Source: Achatina immaculata (taxonomy: Eukaryota; Mollusca; Gastropoda; Stylommatophora; Achatinidae). Taken from it: DNA of 64,000 nucleotides. Below the pieces are notes generated by a model. It did no database searches. It saw nothing but the letters and a program-made list of their open reading frames with translations, and was not told the DNA's origin. Below, one piece after another: positions 55,799 to 64,000 of this stretch. The stretch covers positions 47,684,751-47,748,750 of the forward strand of contig CM019693.1 of the NCBI GenBank assembly GCA_009760885.1. The letters are read 5' to 3'. Made by a program: the position numbers and the translations under genes. Position 1 is the first letter of the stretch. Every line of letters begins with the position of its first letter.

Positions 55799-56266
55799 CT
55801 TCTTTATTTTTCCACTGGCCTTTTTTAAACTCTACTTTCTTTCTCTATTCTACCCCTCCCTACCATCATCCTATTTTCTTCTCTGCCAACATATTGGTCT
55901 TGTCCTATTCACCAGTTTCACATTTTCTCCCTGCAGGTGTTTATGCTCTTCATTCATTATCTCTCCACGTCCCCTTTTCCCTCCCCACTTACCCCCCCCC
56001 CCGGACACCTCTAGCGGCTGTCATGTTTCTATTGCCTTCTCCCACCCCTTTCTCCCACTCTCTCTCCACCTCTTCTTTACGATTGGCTCTATCGGGCATC
56101 TTTTGTTGGAGGCAGCGTGGTCTTTCCGTCTCCCTTCTACTACACACATTTCCGTTTTCGACTTGGAGGAAGACACATTCAGATAAGTTCTTCGTGTTTT
56201 TGTTTCGTTGTGTATGTATCCTCGAATAAGGCTCACGCCGAAATATCGGATGTTGTATGTTTTTCA
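55492..56266 (+). mobile_element. PLE-A copy 1 inside the LINE
   Basis: Starts with agatgaaagggatggcgact ... aaataaaggt, which is the reverse complement of the distal PLE-A tail seen at 8325-8365 (an inverted 5' tail). Then the GIY-YIG domain KYIGETGLRLGD, HFCLGNHRGKQDISVSA and CLHPAGINNVFSFL to a stop at 55796-55798, then the 3' region with ggctcacgccgaaatatcgg. The 14-bp target duplication tactttcataggac lies at 55478-55491 and, after the duplication, at 58240-58253. RT domain absent. Confidence 0.9.
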
Positions 56267-58151
56267 TTTATAGCACTACCAAAGAAACCAGGTGCAAAGG
56301 AATGTGATGATCACCGGACTATCAGCCTCTCATGTCACATAACGAAGCTACTTCTGAGAACCATTATGATAAGAACAAGGGAAAAGATAAAATGGAAATA
56401 GCAGATGAACAGTTTGGATTTGTTGAAGGAAAGGGAACACACAATGCCATTTATGCTTTACGAACACTAACAGAAAGAGCTTTAGAAGTACAGAAAGATC
56501 TCTACTTATGCTTCATTGATTACACCAAGGCATTTGACAAGGTGAAACATAATGAAATTATTAAAATGCTTGAAGACATCAATATAGACGGCAAAGACCT
56601 GAGGATTGTAAAACATCTATACTGGCAGCAAGAAAAATCAATTCGAGTTGAAAATAGAACTGGAAAATATCAACCTATAAATCAAGGGGTGCGACAAGGA
56701 TGTGTACTATCTCCAGACCTTTTTACTCTGTACAGCGAGAATATTTAAAAACGATCATCACAGAACTAGGCATAAAAATTGGAGGATACAATATTAACAA
56801 CCTTCGGTATGCTGACGACACAGTACTGATAGCTTAGAACCAATAAGACCTGCAAAATCTCTTTGATAAAGTCGCCAAAGAAAGTGGACAGAAAGGTCTT
56901 ACTTTGAACATCAAAAAGACAGAGACTATGGTTATATCTAGGAAGGAGAATCCACCAGCATGCAGTATAAAATTAAACGGAACTATTCTAAAACAGGTAC
57001 AGAAATTCAAATACCTTGGAGCAGTAATAACTTCAGTTTGGAAATGCAGAACAGAAATAAGGAACAGAATAGACCAAGCAAAGACTGCATTTCAGAGAAT
57101 GAGAAACATATTAGCCAACACATCCTTATCAATGAATGTTAAAAAACGAGTCCTAAAATACTATATTGAACCTATCTTGTTAAATGGAAGTGAATCATGG
57201 ACAATAGACAAATCTGCACAAAAATCATTGGAAGCAGCAGAAATGTGGTTTATTAGAAGAATGTTGCGAATCCCCTGGACAGCAAAAATAACTAATGAAG
57301 AATGTATGAGAAGCTGGAGAGACAAAAAAACCTTGTCAAAAAGATAAGAGAGAGACAATGTACTTTCATAGGACAGATGAAAGGGATGGCGACTGCAGTA
57401 AAACTGGTTTAAATAAAGGTTTGAAGTACATAGGGGAGACTGGCTTACGGTTAGGAGATCGATTTCGCCAGCATCTCAGTGATATTTTTAAGAGGGCCTG
57501 GACAACTGTAGCTAACATTTTTGCCTTGGCAACCACAGGGGCAAACAGGACATTTCTGTTAGTGCGATCCGCTCTTGTTCTGCTGATGTACGATCTCGGA
57601 GGGTCCTAGAACAGCGCCTATTTTCCAGACTGGCTGTCTCCACCCAGCTGGAATTAACAATGTCTTCAGCTTTCTGTAACTTCTTTATTTTTCCACTGGC
57701 CTTTTTTAAACTCTACTTTCTTTCTCTATTCTACCCCTCCCTACCATCATCCTATTTTCTTCTCTGCCAACATATTGGTCTTGTCCTATTCACCAGTTTC
57801 ACATTTTCTCCCTGCAGGTGTTTATGCTCTTCATTCATTATCTCTCCACGTCCCCTTTTCCCTCCCCACTTACCCCCCCCCCCGGACACCTCTAGCGGCT
57901 GTCATGTTTCTATTGCCTTCTCCACCCCTTTCTCCCACTCTCTCTCCACCTCTTCTTTACGATTGGCTCTATCGGGCATCTTTTGTTGGAGGCAGCGTGG
58001 TCTTTCCGTCTCCCTTCTACTACACACATTTCCGTTTTCGACTTGGAGGAAGACACATTCAGATAAGTTCTTCGTGTTTTTGTTTCGTTGTGTATGTATC
58101 CTCGAATAAGGCTCACGCCGAAATATCGGATGTTGTATGTTTTTCATTTAT
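56267..58151 (+). repeat. second copy of a 1.88-kb tandem duplication
   Basis: Duplicates 54382-56266 (LINE RT plus PLE-A). The breakpoints share tttata: PLE ...ttttcatttata and LINE ...cacgtttatagcac. The only differences I find are four deletions (ag in aagag at 57307, one a near 57512, one t near 57617, one c near 57921), totalling 5 bases. Confidence 0.93.
56274..57360 (+). pseudogene. LINE family 1 RT, duplicated copy
   Basis: Same landmarks as 54390-55490: ALPKKPGAKECDDHRTIS, DEQFGFVEGKGTHN, CFIDYTKAFDKVKHNE, RQGCVLSPDLF, RYADDTVLIA then stop, LGAVITSVWKCRTEI, AEMWFIRRML. It has the same stops and frameshift as copy 1 plus the 2-base loss at 57307. Confidence 0.92.
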
Positions 58152-58239
58152 ACATTCTCATACTTTCTATTCGTTTTTTCTCACCTTATTCACTCCTTCC
58201 CTCACTTTGTAAAACTGAACCATACACATCTGTCTACCT
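57375..58239 (+). mobile_element. PLE-A copy 2 to the insert's right end
   Basis: Identical to copy 1 except for single-base deletions that break the endonuclease (after VANIFALATT). It extends past the copy-1 end through cattctcatactttctattc and ctcactttgtaaaactgaac to tgtctacctt, giving the true right end of the PLE insertion before tactttcataggac. Confidence 0.9.
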
Positions 58240-58457
58240 TACTTTCATAGGACATGCAATGAGAAGAGGGGGCATAAACAATATTATAACAACAGGAAAA
58301 ATATAAGGAAGAAGATCAAGAGGAAGACCAAGAGAAATAATACTGGACAGTCTGACGGGATGGTGCGAGAGGAGATCATAAACTGAACTGATGGCCTGCA
58401 TGAAGGATCGTGTACACTGGGGAAGCATAATAGCCAACGGCAGTCGGCACGGCACTT
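58240..58457 (+). pseudogene. LINE family 1 3' end right of the PLE
   Basis: Resumes tactttcataggacatgcaa, then RRGGINNIITTGKI, RGRPREIILDSLTGW in frames with stops, ending cggcacttgatgatgatgat. This is the part of the LINE cut off by the PLE insertion. Confidence 0.9.
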
Positions 58458-58479
58458 GATGATGATGATGATGATGATT

Positions 58480-58524
<45 letters not shown>

Positions 58525-58540
58525 ATGAAGATGACGATGG
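58458..58540. repeat. (GAT)n microsatellite, LINE tail
   Basis: About 25 gat trinucleotides with some gatt and aag interruptions, the extended 3' tail of the family-1 LINE. Confidence 0.95.
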
Positions 58541-58622
58541 TGAATTATTTCCGTAGGTTTGTTTGGAGTAGTAATTATTTCCCGTAGGTTGGTTTGGGGT
58601 AGTAATTATTTCCTCTAAGTTG
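58541..58622. repeat. 31-bp minisatellite right of LINE/PLE block
   Basis: gtaattatttcccgtaggtt units, continuing the array of 53045-53300. Confidence 0.9.
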
Positions 58623-58754
58623 GAGTGAAGGCGATTTTTCTTGAGCTTAGTTACTTTACGTTAAGACTGCCCACGACTTTATAAGTTGAACATCTGTTGT
58701 TTGGTTAGACTGAAGTAGTGGGAACTGCATGAGTTGAAAGTTCCTGTTCCGTTA

Positions 58755-60290
58755 AACTGAAGTTCTGGGAAATGTCTAATGTGTTCAGTATGTAGTTTCC
58801 CTACTACTTTAACTGTCTAATATGTTCAGTATGTAGTTTCCCTACTACTTTAACTGTCTAATATGTTCAGTATGTAGTTTCGTTATTAATGTAACTGTCT
58901 AGTGTGTTCAATATGTAGTTTAATAATTATTTTAACTGTCTAATATGTTCAGTTTGTAGTTTCGTTATTAATGTAACTGTCTAGTGTGTTCAATATGTAG
59001 TTTCATAATTATTTTAACTGTCTAATCTGTTCAGTTTGTAGTTTCGTTATTAATGTAACTGTCTAGTGTGTTCAATATGTAGTTTCATAATTATTTTAAC
59101 TGTCTAATATGTTCAGTATGTAGTTTCGTTATTAATGTAACTGTCTAGTGTGTTCAATATGTAGTTTCATAATTATTTTAACTGTCTAATATGTTCAGTA
59201 TGTAGTTTCGTTATTAATGTAACTGTCTAGTGTGTTCAATATGTAGTTTCCTACTACTTTAACTGCGTAATATGTTGAGTTTGTAGTTCATGTACTACTT
59301 TAACAGTTTCATGTGTTCATTATGTAGTTTCCTAGTACTTTAACTGTCTAATGTGATCAGTACGTAGCTTACCTACTGCTTTAACTATTATGTTCACTAT
59401 GTATTTTCTCTTCTACTTTAACTAATATGTTCACTATGTATTTTCTCTTCTACTTTAACTAATATGTTCACTATGCATTTTCTCTTCTACTTTAACTAAT
59501 ATGTTCACTATGTATTTTCTCTTCTACTTTAACTAATATGTTCACTATGTATTTTCCATACTGCTTTAAATAATGTGCTCAGTATGTAGTTTCGCTACTA
59601 GGTTAAATAATGTGTTCAGTATGTAGTTTCGCTACTAGGTTAACTAATATGTTCACTATGTATTTTCCCTACTACTTTATCTAATATGTTCAGTATGTAG
59701 TTTCCTTACTACTTTAATTGTATAATATGTTCAGTATGTAGTTTCCCTACTACTTTAACTAAAGTGTTCAGTATGTAGTTTCGCTACTAGGTTAAATAAT
59801 GTGTTCAGTATGTAATTTTCCTACTACCTTAACTAATGTGTTCACTATATAGTTTCCCTACTACTTTCACTAATGTGTTCGCTATGTAATTTACCTACTA
59901 CTTTAACTAATGTGTTCACTGTGTTGTTTCCCTACTACTTTAACTAATGTGTTCTTGAAGTATTTTCCCTACTACTTTAATTAATGCATTCACTATGTAG
60001 TTTAATTACTGCTTTATCTAATATGTTCAGTATGTAGTTTCCCTACTACTTTAACTAATGTGTTCTTGAAGTATTTTCCCTACTACTTTAATTAATGCAT
60101 TCACTATGTAGTTTAATTACTACTTTAATTAATGCATTCGCTATGTAGTTTAATTACTGCTTTATCTAATATGTTCAGTATGTAGTTTCCCTACTACTTT
60201 AACTAATATGTTCAATATGTAGTTTCCTTACTACTTTAACTAATATGTTCAATATGTAGTTTCCCTACTACTTTAACAAATCTTTTCAGT
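58755..60290. repeat. 33-42-bp minisatellite, about 40 copies
   Basis: The units combine atgttcagtatgtagtttcc with ctactactttaact; many lack tgtcta and are shorter. Several sub-blocks with their own variants (gttattaatgtaactgtcta; ctatgtattttctcttctac) show successive local amplifications. Confidence 0.92.
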
Positions 60291-60339
60291 ATTTAGTCTG
60301 ACTACCGCTTCAGTTCTTCTTATCAGCCTGTGTGACACA

Positions 60340-60600
60340 CGTGTATATTATGGATTTACTTCCCTGGGCTCAGTATTCCACAGTGATGGGGCAGAATTCC
60401 AGATGACCTGATTAAAAGCACCCTCCCCTCCTCGGGTACCTCGTCCCCTCCAGGACTCAAGTTGTTCTCTAACTTTTTCTTCTGATTTCTGGAACTGAGA
60501 GATCCTGTTATTTTCAGCCGATCCAACTTTGGGTCTCTGACAGCCAAATCGGACATCATCTTTGTCCGTGGAACAAGTTACGTCATATAACAGAACTTGT
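60340..60600 (-). other. unrecognised minus-strand coding-like segment
   Basis: Two overlapping minus-strand frames are open: one with SDLAVRDPKLDRLKITGSL and RVLLIRSSGILPHHCG to a stop near 60356, another with QFQKSEEKVREQLESWRG and WNSAPSLWNTEPREVNP to 60348. Neither is a family I recognise. An AP-1/CRE-like tgacgtaa lies at about 60574-60583 on the minus strand. Confidence 0.3.
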
Positions 60601-60634
60601 TCCAAAGAAAGTTTCCTGTTTCAACTACATCCAA

Positions 60635-60835
60635 ACTCCTTCAGTTGTACTCAGACTTGAGCTCACTCATTCTTTCTCTTCTTCAGATGTACTCAAACTT
60701 TAGCTCACTCATTCTTTCTCTCCTTCAGTTGTACTCAGACTTCAGCTCACTCATTTTTTCTCTCCTTCAGTTGTACTCAGACTTCAGCTCACTCACTCCT
60801 TCAGTTGTACCCAGACTTCAGCTCACTCCTATGTG
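60635..60835. repeat. 42-bp repeat, about 5 copies
   Basis: ccttcagttgtactcagact then tcagctcactcattctttct; the last copies are shorter. Open as a 14-residue repeat peptide. Confidence 0.92.
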
Positions 60836-60859
60836 CTCTATTTCTTTTCTGGGTGAATA

Positions 60860-61624
60860 AAACAATAAAGTGTGGCTCATCAAATGTAATGATCTCTAGA
60901 AAAGAAGGAAAACGCAACGAAGAAATTAAAACCAAGGAAAGAAGAATAACACAGCCTTGACCCCATTACTAGTTTTACACGGCATCTTATCAAAATGTGC
61001 AACACAAGATAAACAATCTTCCGTATGTTGTGATATCTGGTGATGTCTCAGCCAAACCAACAGGAAATAAAAAGCTGTCATGCCATACGTATCATTAACA
61101 TATTGGATTATATACTGGATTATGTATTCTTCAGTGCCTTGTGACGGCGGTTCTCATAGTTATTATTCTACCTTAATGGCTGTATGTTTAGCTACTGCAT
61201 TCGACATCGACATGGTAGAGAGGAGCCAGCCTATACTGAGTTTTGCTACAACAGCCGGCATTCTCTACGTGGATTTGTTTTCTTTTATTTCGTTTTCGTA
61301 ACAAGAGAAGGTTCTCAAGTTTTATAGATAAAACGACATTATCGACTGGACTTATCAGGCTGTAGGGTGATTGTGGCACATGCGATTGTCGAATTGTCAT
61401 ACGTTCCAGGGATGTCATCTCCTTGTATCCTGAGTTTATCTATTCCAGAGAAAGGGGGGGGGGGTGTTGTCAGTGCACAGTTCTGTTGTTACATGGCTGC
61501 CTCATGATGGCTGGGATGACTGGAGAATCCTTGCTGAAGTGTATCTGCACCGGAGGAGGGGAAGGTCAAAACCTGCCTCTCTTGCTGGACTGGATACATG
61601 TCTGCTTAATGATCCCGAGTTGCT
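60860..61624. other. single-copy stretch, nothing identified
   Basis: A G run at 61456-61465. A plus-strand frame with VTWLPHDGWDDWRILAEVYL (about 61490-61560) may be retroelement-derived, but I cannot place it. Confidence 0.4.
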
Positions 61625-61995
61625 ACCTGTATCAAGAGGGGGTCATTTATGGGCTCTGTAGTTTCCTGTACCAAGAGGGGGTCATTTCTGGGCTTTGTAG
61701 TTTCCTGTATCGAGAGGGGGCCAATTTTGGGCTCCGTAGTTTCCTGTTTCAAGAAAGGGGGCCAATCCTGGGCTCTCTAGTTTCATGTATCGAGAGGGGC
61801 CAATCCTGGGCTCTGTAGTGTCTTGTTTCAAGAGAGGGGGCCAATCATGGGTTCTCTAGTTTCCTGTATCTAGAGGGGCCAATCCTGGGCTCTCTAATTT
61901 CCTGAATCGAGAGGGGGCCAATCCTGGACTCTCTACTTACCTGCATTGAGAGGGGGGTAATCCCTGGCTCTCTTGCTGTCTTATTGATGGGGGCA
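61625..61995. repeat. about 39-bp minisatellite, about 9 copies
   Basis: The units contain gtttcctgtatcgagagggg plus ccaatcctgggctctctag. The minus-strand LINE ends in this array. Confidence 0.92.
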
Positions 61996-62012
61996 ATCCC
62001 TGGCTCTCTTGA

Positions 62013-64000
62013 TGAATCTCTCTCTCTCTGAACCTTAAGTGATCAGGGCACATGGGGCTTCCGCAAGGGTTTTCCACAAATGCCTGTCCTTCGCCTTTTT
62101 TTCTGCTCTTGCCCAGGTGAGCCCTCTATTGCTCAACATCTTTTCTGTTGTTCTTCTCCGTGTCTCTTTTGGTCTACCCTTACTTCTGCTCCCCTGTGGT
62201 GTCCATCTTAGCGCTATTTTTGGTAGTGAGTTGTCAGTCATTCGGAGCACATGTCCCAACCATCGCCAGCGTCTTTCCTCAATAATTGTTGTCAGTGGTT
62301 TCATCTGCATTTCTGCCAATAAGATATTGTTTCTTATGGTGTTTGGCCAAAATATTTTTTTAATTCATCGTAAACATTTAGTCTGGAAAGAACTCAACTT
62401 GTTTTCTATGGTTTTGGTGATTTTCCAGCATTCACTTCCATAGAGTAGTACACTTAGAACATTACTCTTAAATATCCTGATTTTCATATTTATGCTTAGT
62501 TTATTTGATTTCCATATATTCTGCAGCATTGCAAAAGCCTGGTTTGCTCTAGTAAGTCTGCTGTTGATGTCCTCTGTGCTGTCTCCATTTTCTACTACTC
62601 TGCTGCCAAGGTATACAAATTCGTTGACCTCCTCCACTAACTTGTTATCTACTCTGAGTACATTTCTGTTGTTCACATTTTGCTTCATTAACTTTGTCTT
62701 TCCTACGTTGATCTTTAGTCCTATGTTGTTTGCATTCTGAGTTAGCTTGTTTATTTTATCTTGCATATCTTTGTGACTGCTTGATAATAGACAAATGTCG
62801 TCCGCAAAGTCAAGGTCCTCCAGCACTGTGTCGAGGGTCCATTGTAATCCTTTGCGTTTGTCTGATGTTGCCTCCTTCATTAACCAGTCTACTGCCAAGA
62901 TAAATAATGTTGGTGATAGTACACATCCCTGTTTCACTCCTGTTTGTACCCTAAAGCTGCTGGAGGTATGTTCTCCACAGATAACTTTGCACTGAAAACC
63001 CTCGTATAGGGCTTTGATTACATTAACTATTTTATAGGGGAGGCCATGCCATCTTAGGATTTTCCACAGTGCATCTCTGTTGACACTGTCAAAGGCTTTC
63101 TCAAAATCTATGAATAATGCATATGTTGTGCTATGCCACTCATTTGCCTGTTCTAATATTTGTCTAAGTACAAATATGTAGTCTATGCATGATCTTCCTT
63201 TCCTAAATCCTGCCTGCTCTTTCCGAAGTTTTTCTTCAAGTGTTGGTACAATTCTGTTGATGGTTATTCTGCAAAATACTTTACTGGTGAGTGGCAGTAG
63301 GGTAATGCCTCTCCAGTTCCCGCAATCTCTGAAGTCACCCTTCTTTGGTAGTTTTACTATAAGACCAGTTTTCCACTCCTCTGGGGCTTTTTCTAAATCC
63401 CAAATTTGTTGTAATATCCGGCAAAGTTGTTTTGGTGTTTCTATTTCTTCTGCTTTCAACATCTCAGCAGTCACTTCATCTTCACCTGGTGCCCTGTCTG
63501 ATTTTAGCTTCTTTATCGCCTCCTTTACTTCACTTATTGTTATTGGTCCTGTATTGATGTTTAGTTCCGCTTTTGCTTCAGGTATGTCTATTGTTTATGC
63601 TGCTTGTGTTCTGTTTAGTAGGGTGTTAAAGTGTTCCCTCCATCTTTCAATTTTTTCTCTTTCTCCACTGACCAGTTGTCCATTTTGTGTTCTTACTGCA
63701 CTTTCACATCTTGTATTGAAGTTACCTGTCATCTGCTTTGTGATTTTATATATGGTTTTCATGTCATTTGTGTATGCTGCTTTCTCTGCTGCTTCTGCTA
63801 AGTTGTCATAATATTGAAGTTTATCTTGACGGCATGATTCCTTCACTTCTTTGTCTTTTTGTGCATAATTACTTAAAACTCGTTCTTTAAGCCGTTGTGA
63901 TTTGGTGTTCAGTAATTTTTTCTTGATTTCTTTTCTTTGCTCTATCTTTTCCCATGTGGTCTCGCTTATCCATTCCTCTTTTCTCCTTTTCCGATATCCC
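62013..64000 (-). mobile_element. LINE family 2, second copy, cut by window edge
   Basis: The 3' end with (AG)n is at 62013-62030 (as tctctctc on the plus strand), followed inward by the same ccttaagt-ended terminus as 27459. The body is collinear with 25660-27478 and supplies the sequence deleted there. Its 5' part lies beyond 64000. Confidence 0.93.
62035..63990 (-). pseudogene. LINE family 2 reverse transcriptase, two stops
   Basis: On the minus strand the frame runs from the window edge through KESCRQDKLQYYDNLAEAAE and WREHFNTLLNRTQ to a stop at about 63595 (taa in place of caa). It then runs 369 codons to 62365 with WRGITLLPLTSKVFCR, EQAGFRKGRSCIDYIFVLR, FIDFEKAFDSVNRDALWK, GVKQGCVLSPTLFILAVDW, LEDLDFADDICLL (FADD intact), FVYLGSRVVENG and LLYGSECWKITK. 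After one stop the same frame resumes with KKIFWPNTIRNN, RWRWLGHVLRMTDNSLPK and SKGRPKETRRRTTEKML to a stop at 62035. Two point mutations separate it from an open frame. Confidence 0.93.

Noticed and set aside
60597..60860. 87-codon Leu/Ser-rich frame
   Set aside because: Translation of the 42-bp repeat, no other support.

Overview
The window is eukaryotic, non-coding-rich nuclear DNA from an animal, probably a lophotrochozoan and most likely a mollusc (gastropod-like). The reasons are APE-type LINEs, an RNase H-bearing LINE and GIY-YIG Penelope-like elements (PLEs) of kinds familiar from mollusc genomes, an animal SMPD4 exon with splice sites, and an extreme load of minisatellites. There is no operon structure, and two 100-base N runs (17170-17269, 31489-31588) mark scaffold gaps. 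Species is inference; I could not search any database.

Layout. About 40 tandem arrays (units 12-56 bp) cover roughly 24 kb by adding the spans. Most of the rest is retroelement debris: LINE fragments of at least five kinds, two PLE families (A and B), a duplicated mariner transposase remnant, and a dispersed SINE-like repeat. 1-9 kb: arrays, a LINE RNase H region split by a minisatellite, and four phase-compatible putative exons (3685-8957, +) of an unrecognised coiled-coil/tail-anchored protein. 9-15 kb: large arrays and a 1.5 kb tandem duplication of LINE plus mariner fragments. 15-24 kb: PLE-B and LINE deletion derivatives, and one clear SMPD4 exon (18474-18620, -) wedged between two arrays. 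24-30 kb: a near full-length LINE with a 12-bp target duplication inside a minisatellite, then a rearranged PLE-B carrying a nested LINE. 30-43 kb: a putative signal-peptide exon (-), a 31-bp array that flanks an RNase H-type LINE 5' half, and a trypsin-like peptidase gene with an in-frame stop (38799-39630, -). 43-52 kb: an old tandem segmental duplication filled with 12/24/48-bp arrays. 52-58 kb: a LINE carrying a PLE-A insertion, of which 1.88 kb was recently tandem-duplicated. 58-64 kb: a long 41-bp array, short arrays, and a LINE running off the right edge on the minus strand.

The main biological theme is minisatellite birth inside transposable elements. At least four arrays can be traced to a single-copy segment of a LINE, a PLE or a dispersed repeat, and one dispersed repeat family has grown a different internal array in each of its two copies. 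Two other arrays consist of tandem splice-site-like units (3' sites in an inferred intron, 5' sites just past an inferred last exon). The retroelement enzymes (APE endonuclease, reverse transcriptase, RNase H, GIY-YIG nuclease) are nearly all broken, so the window is a fossil record of nested insertion followed by array expansion rather than a working gene cluster.
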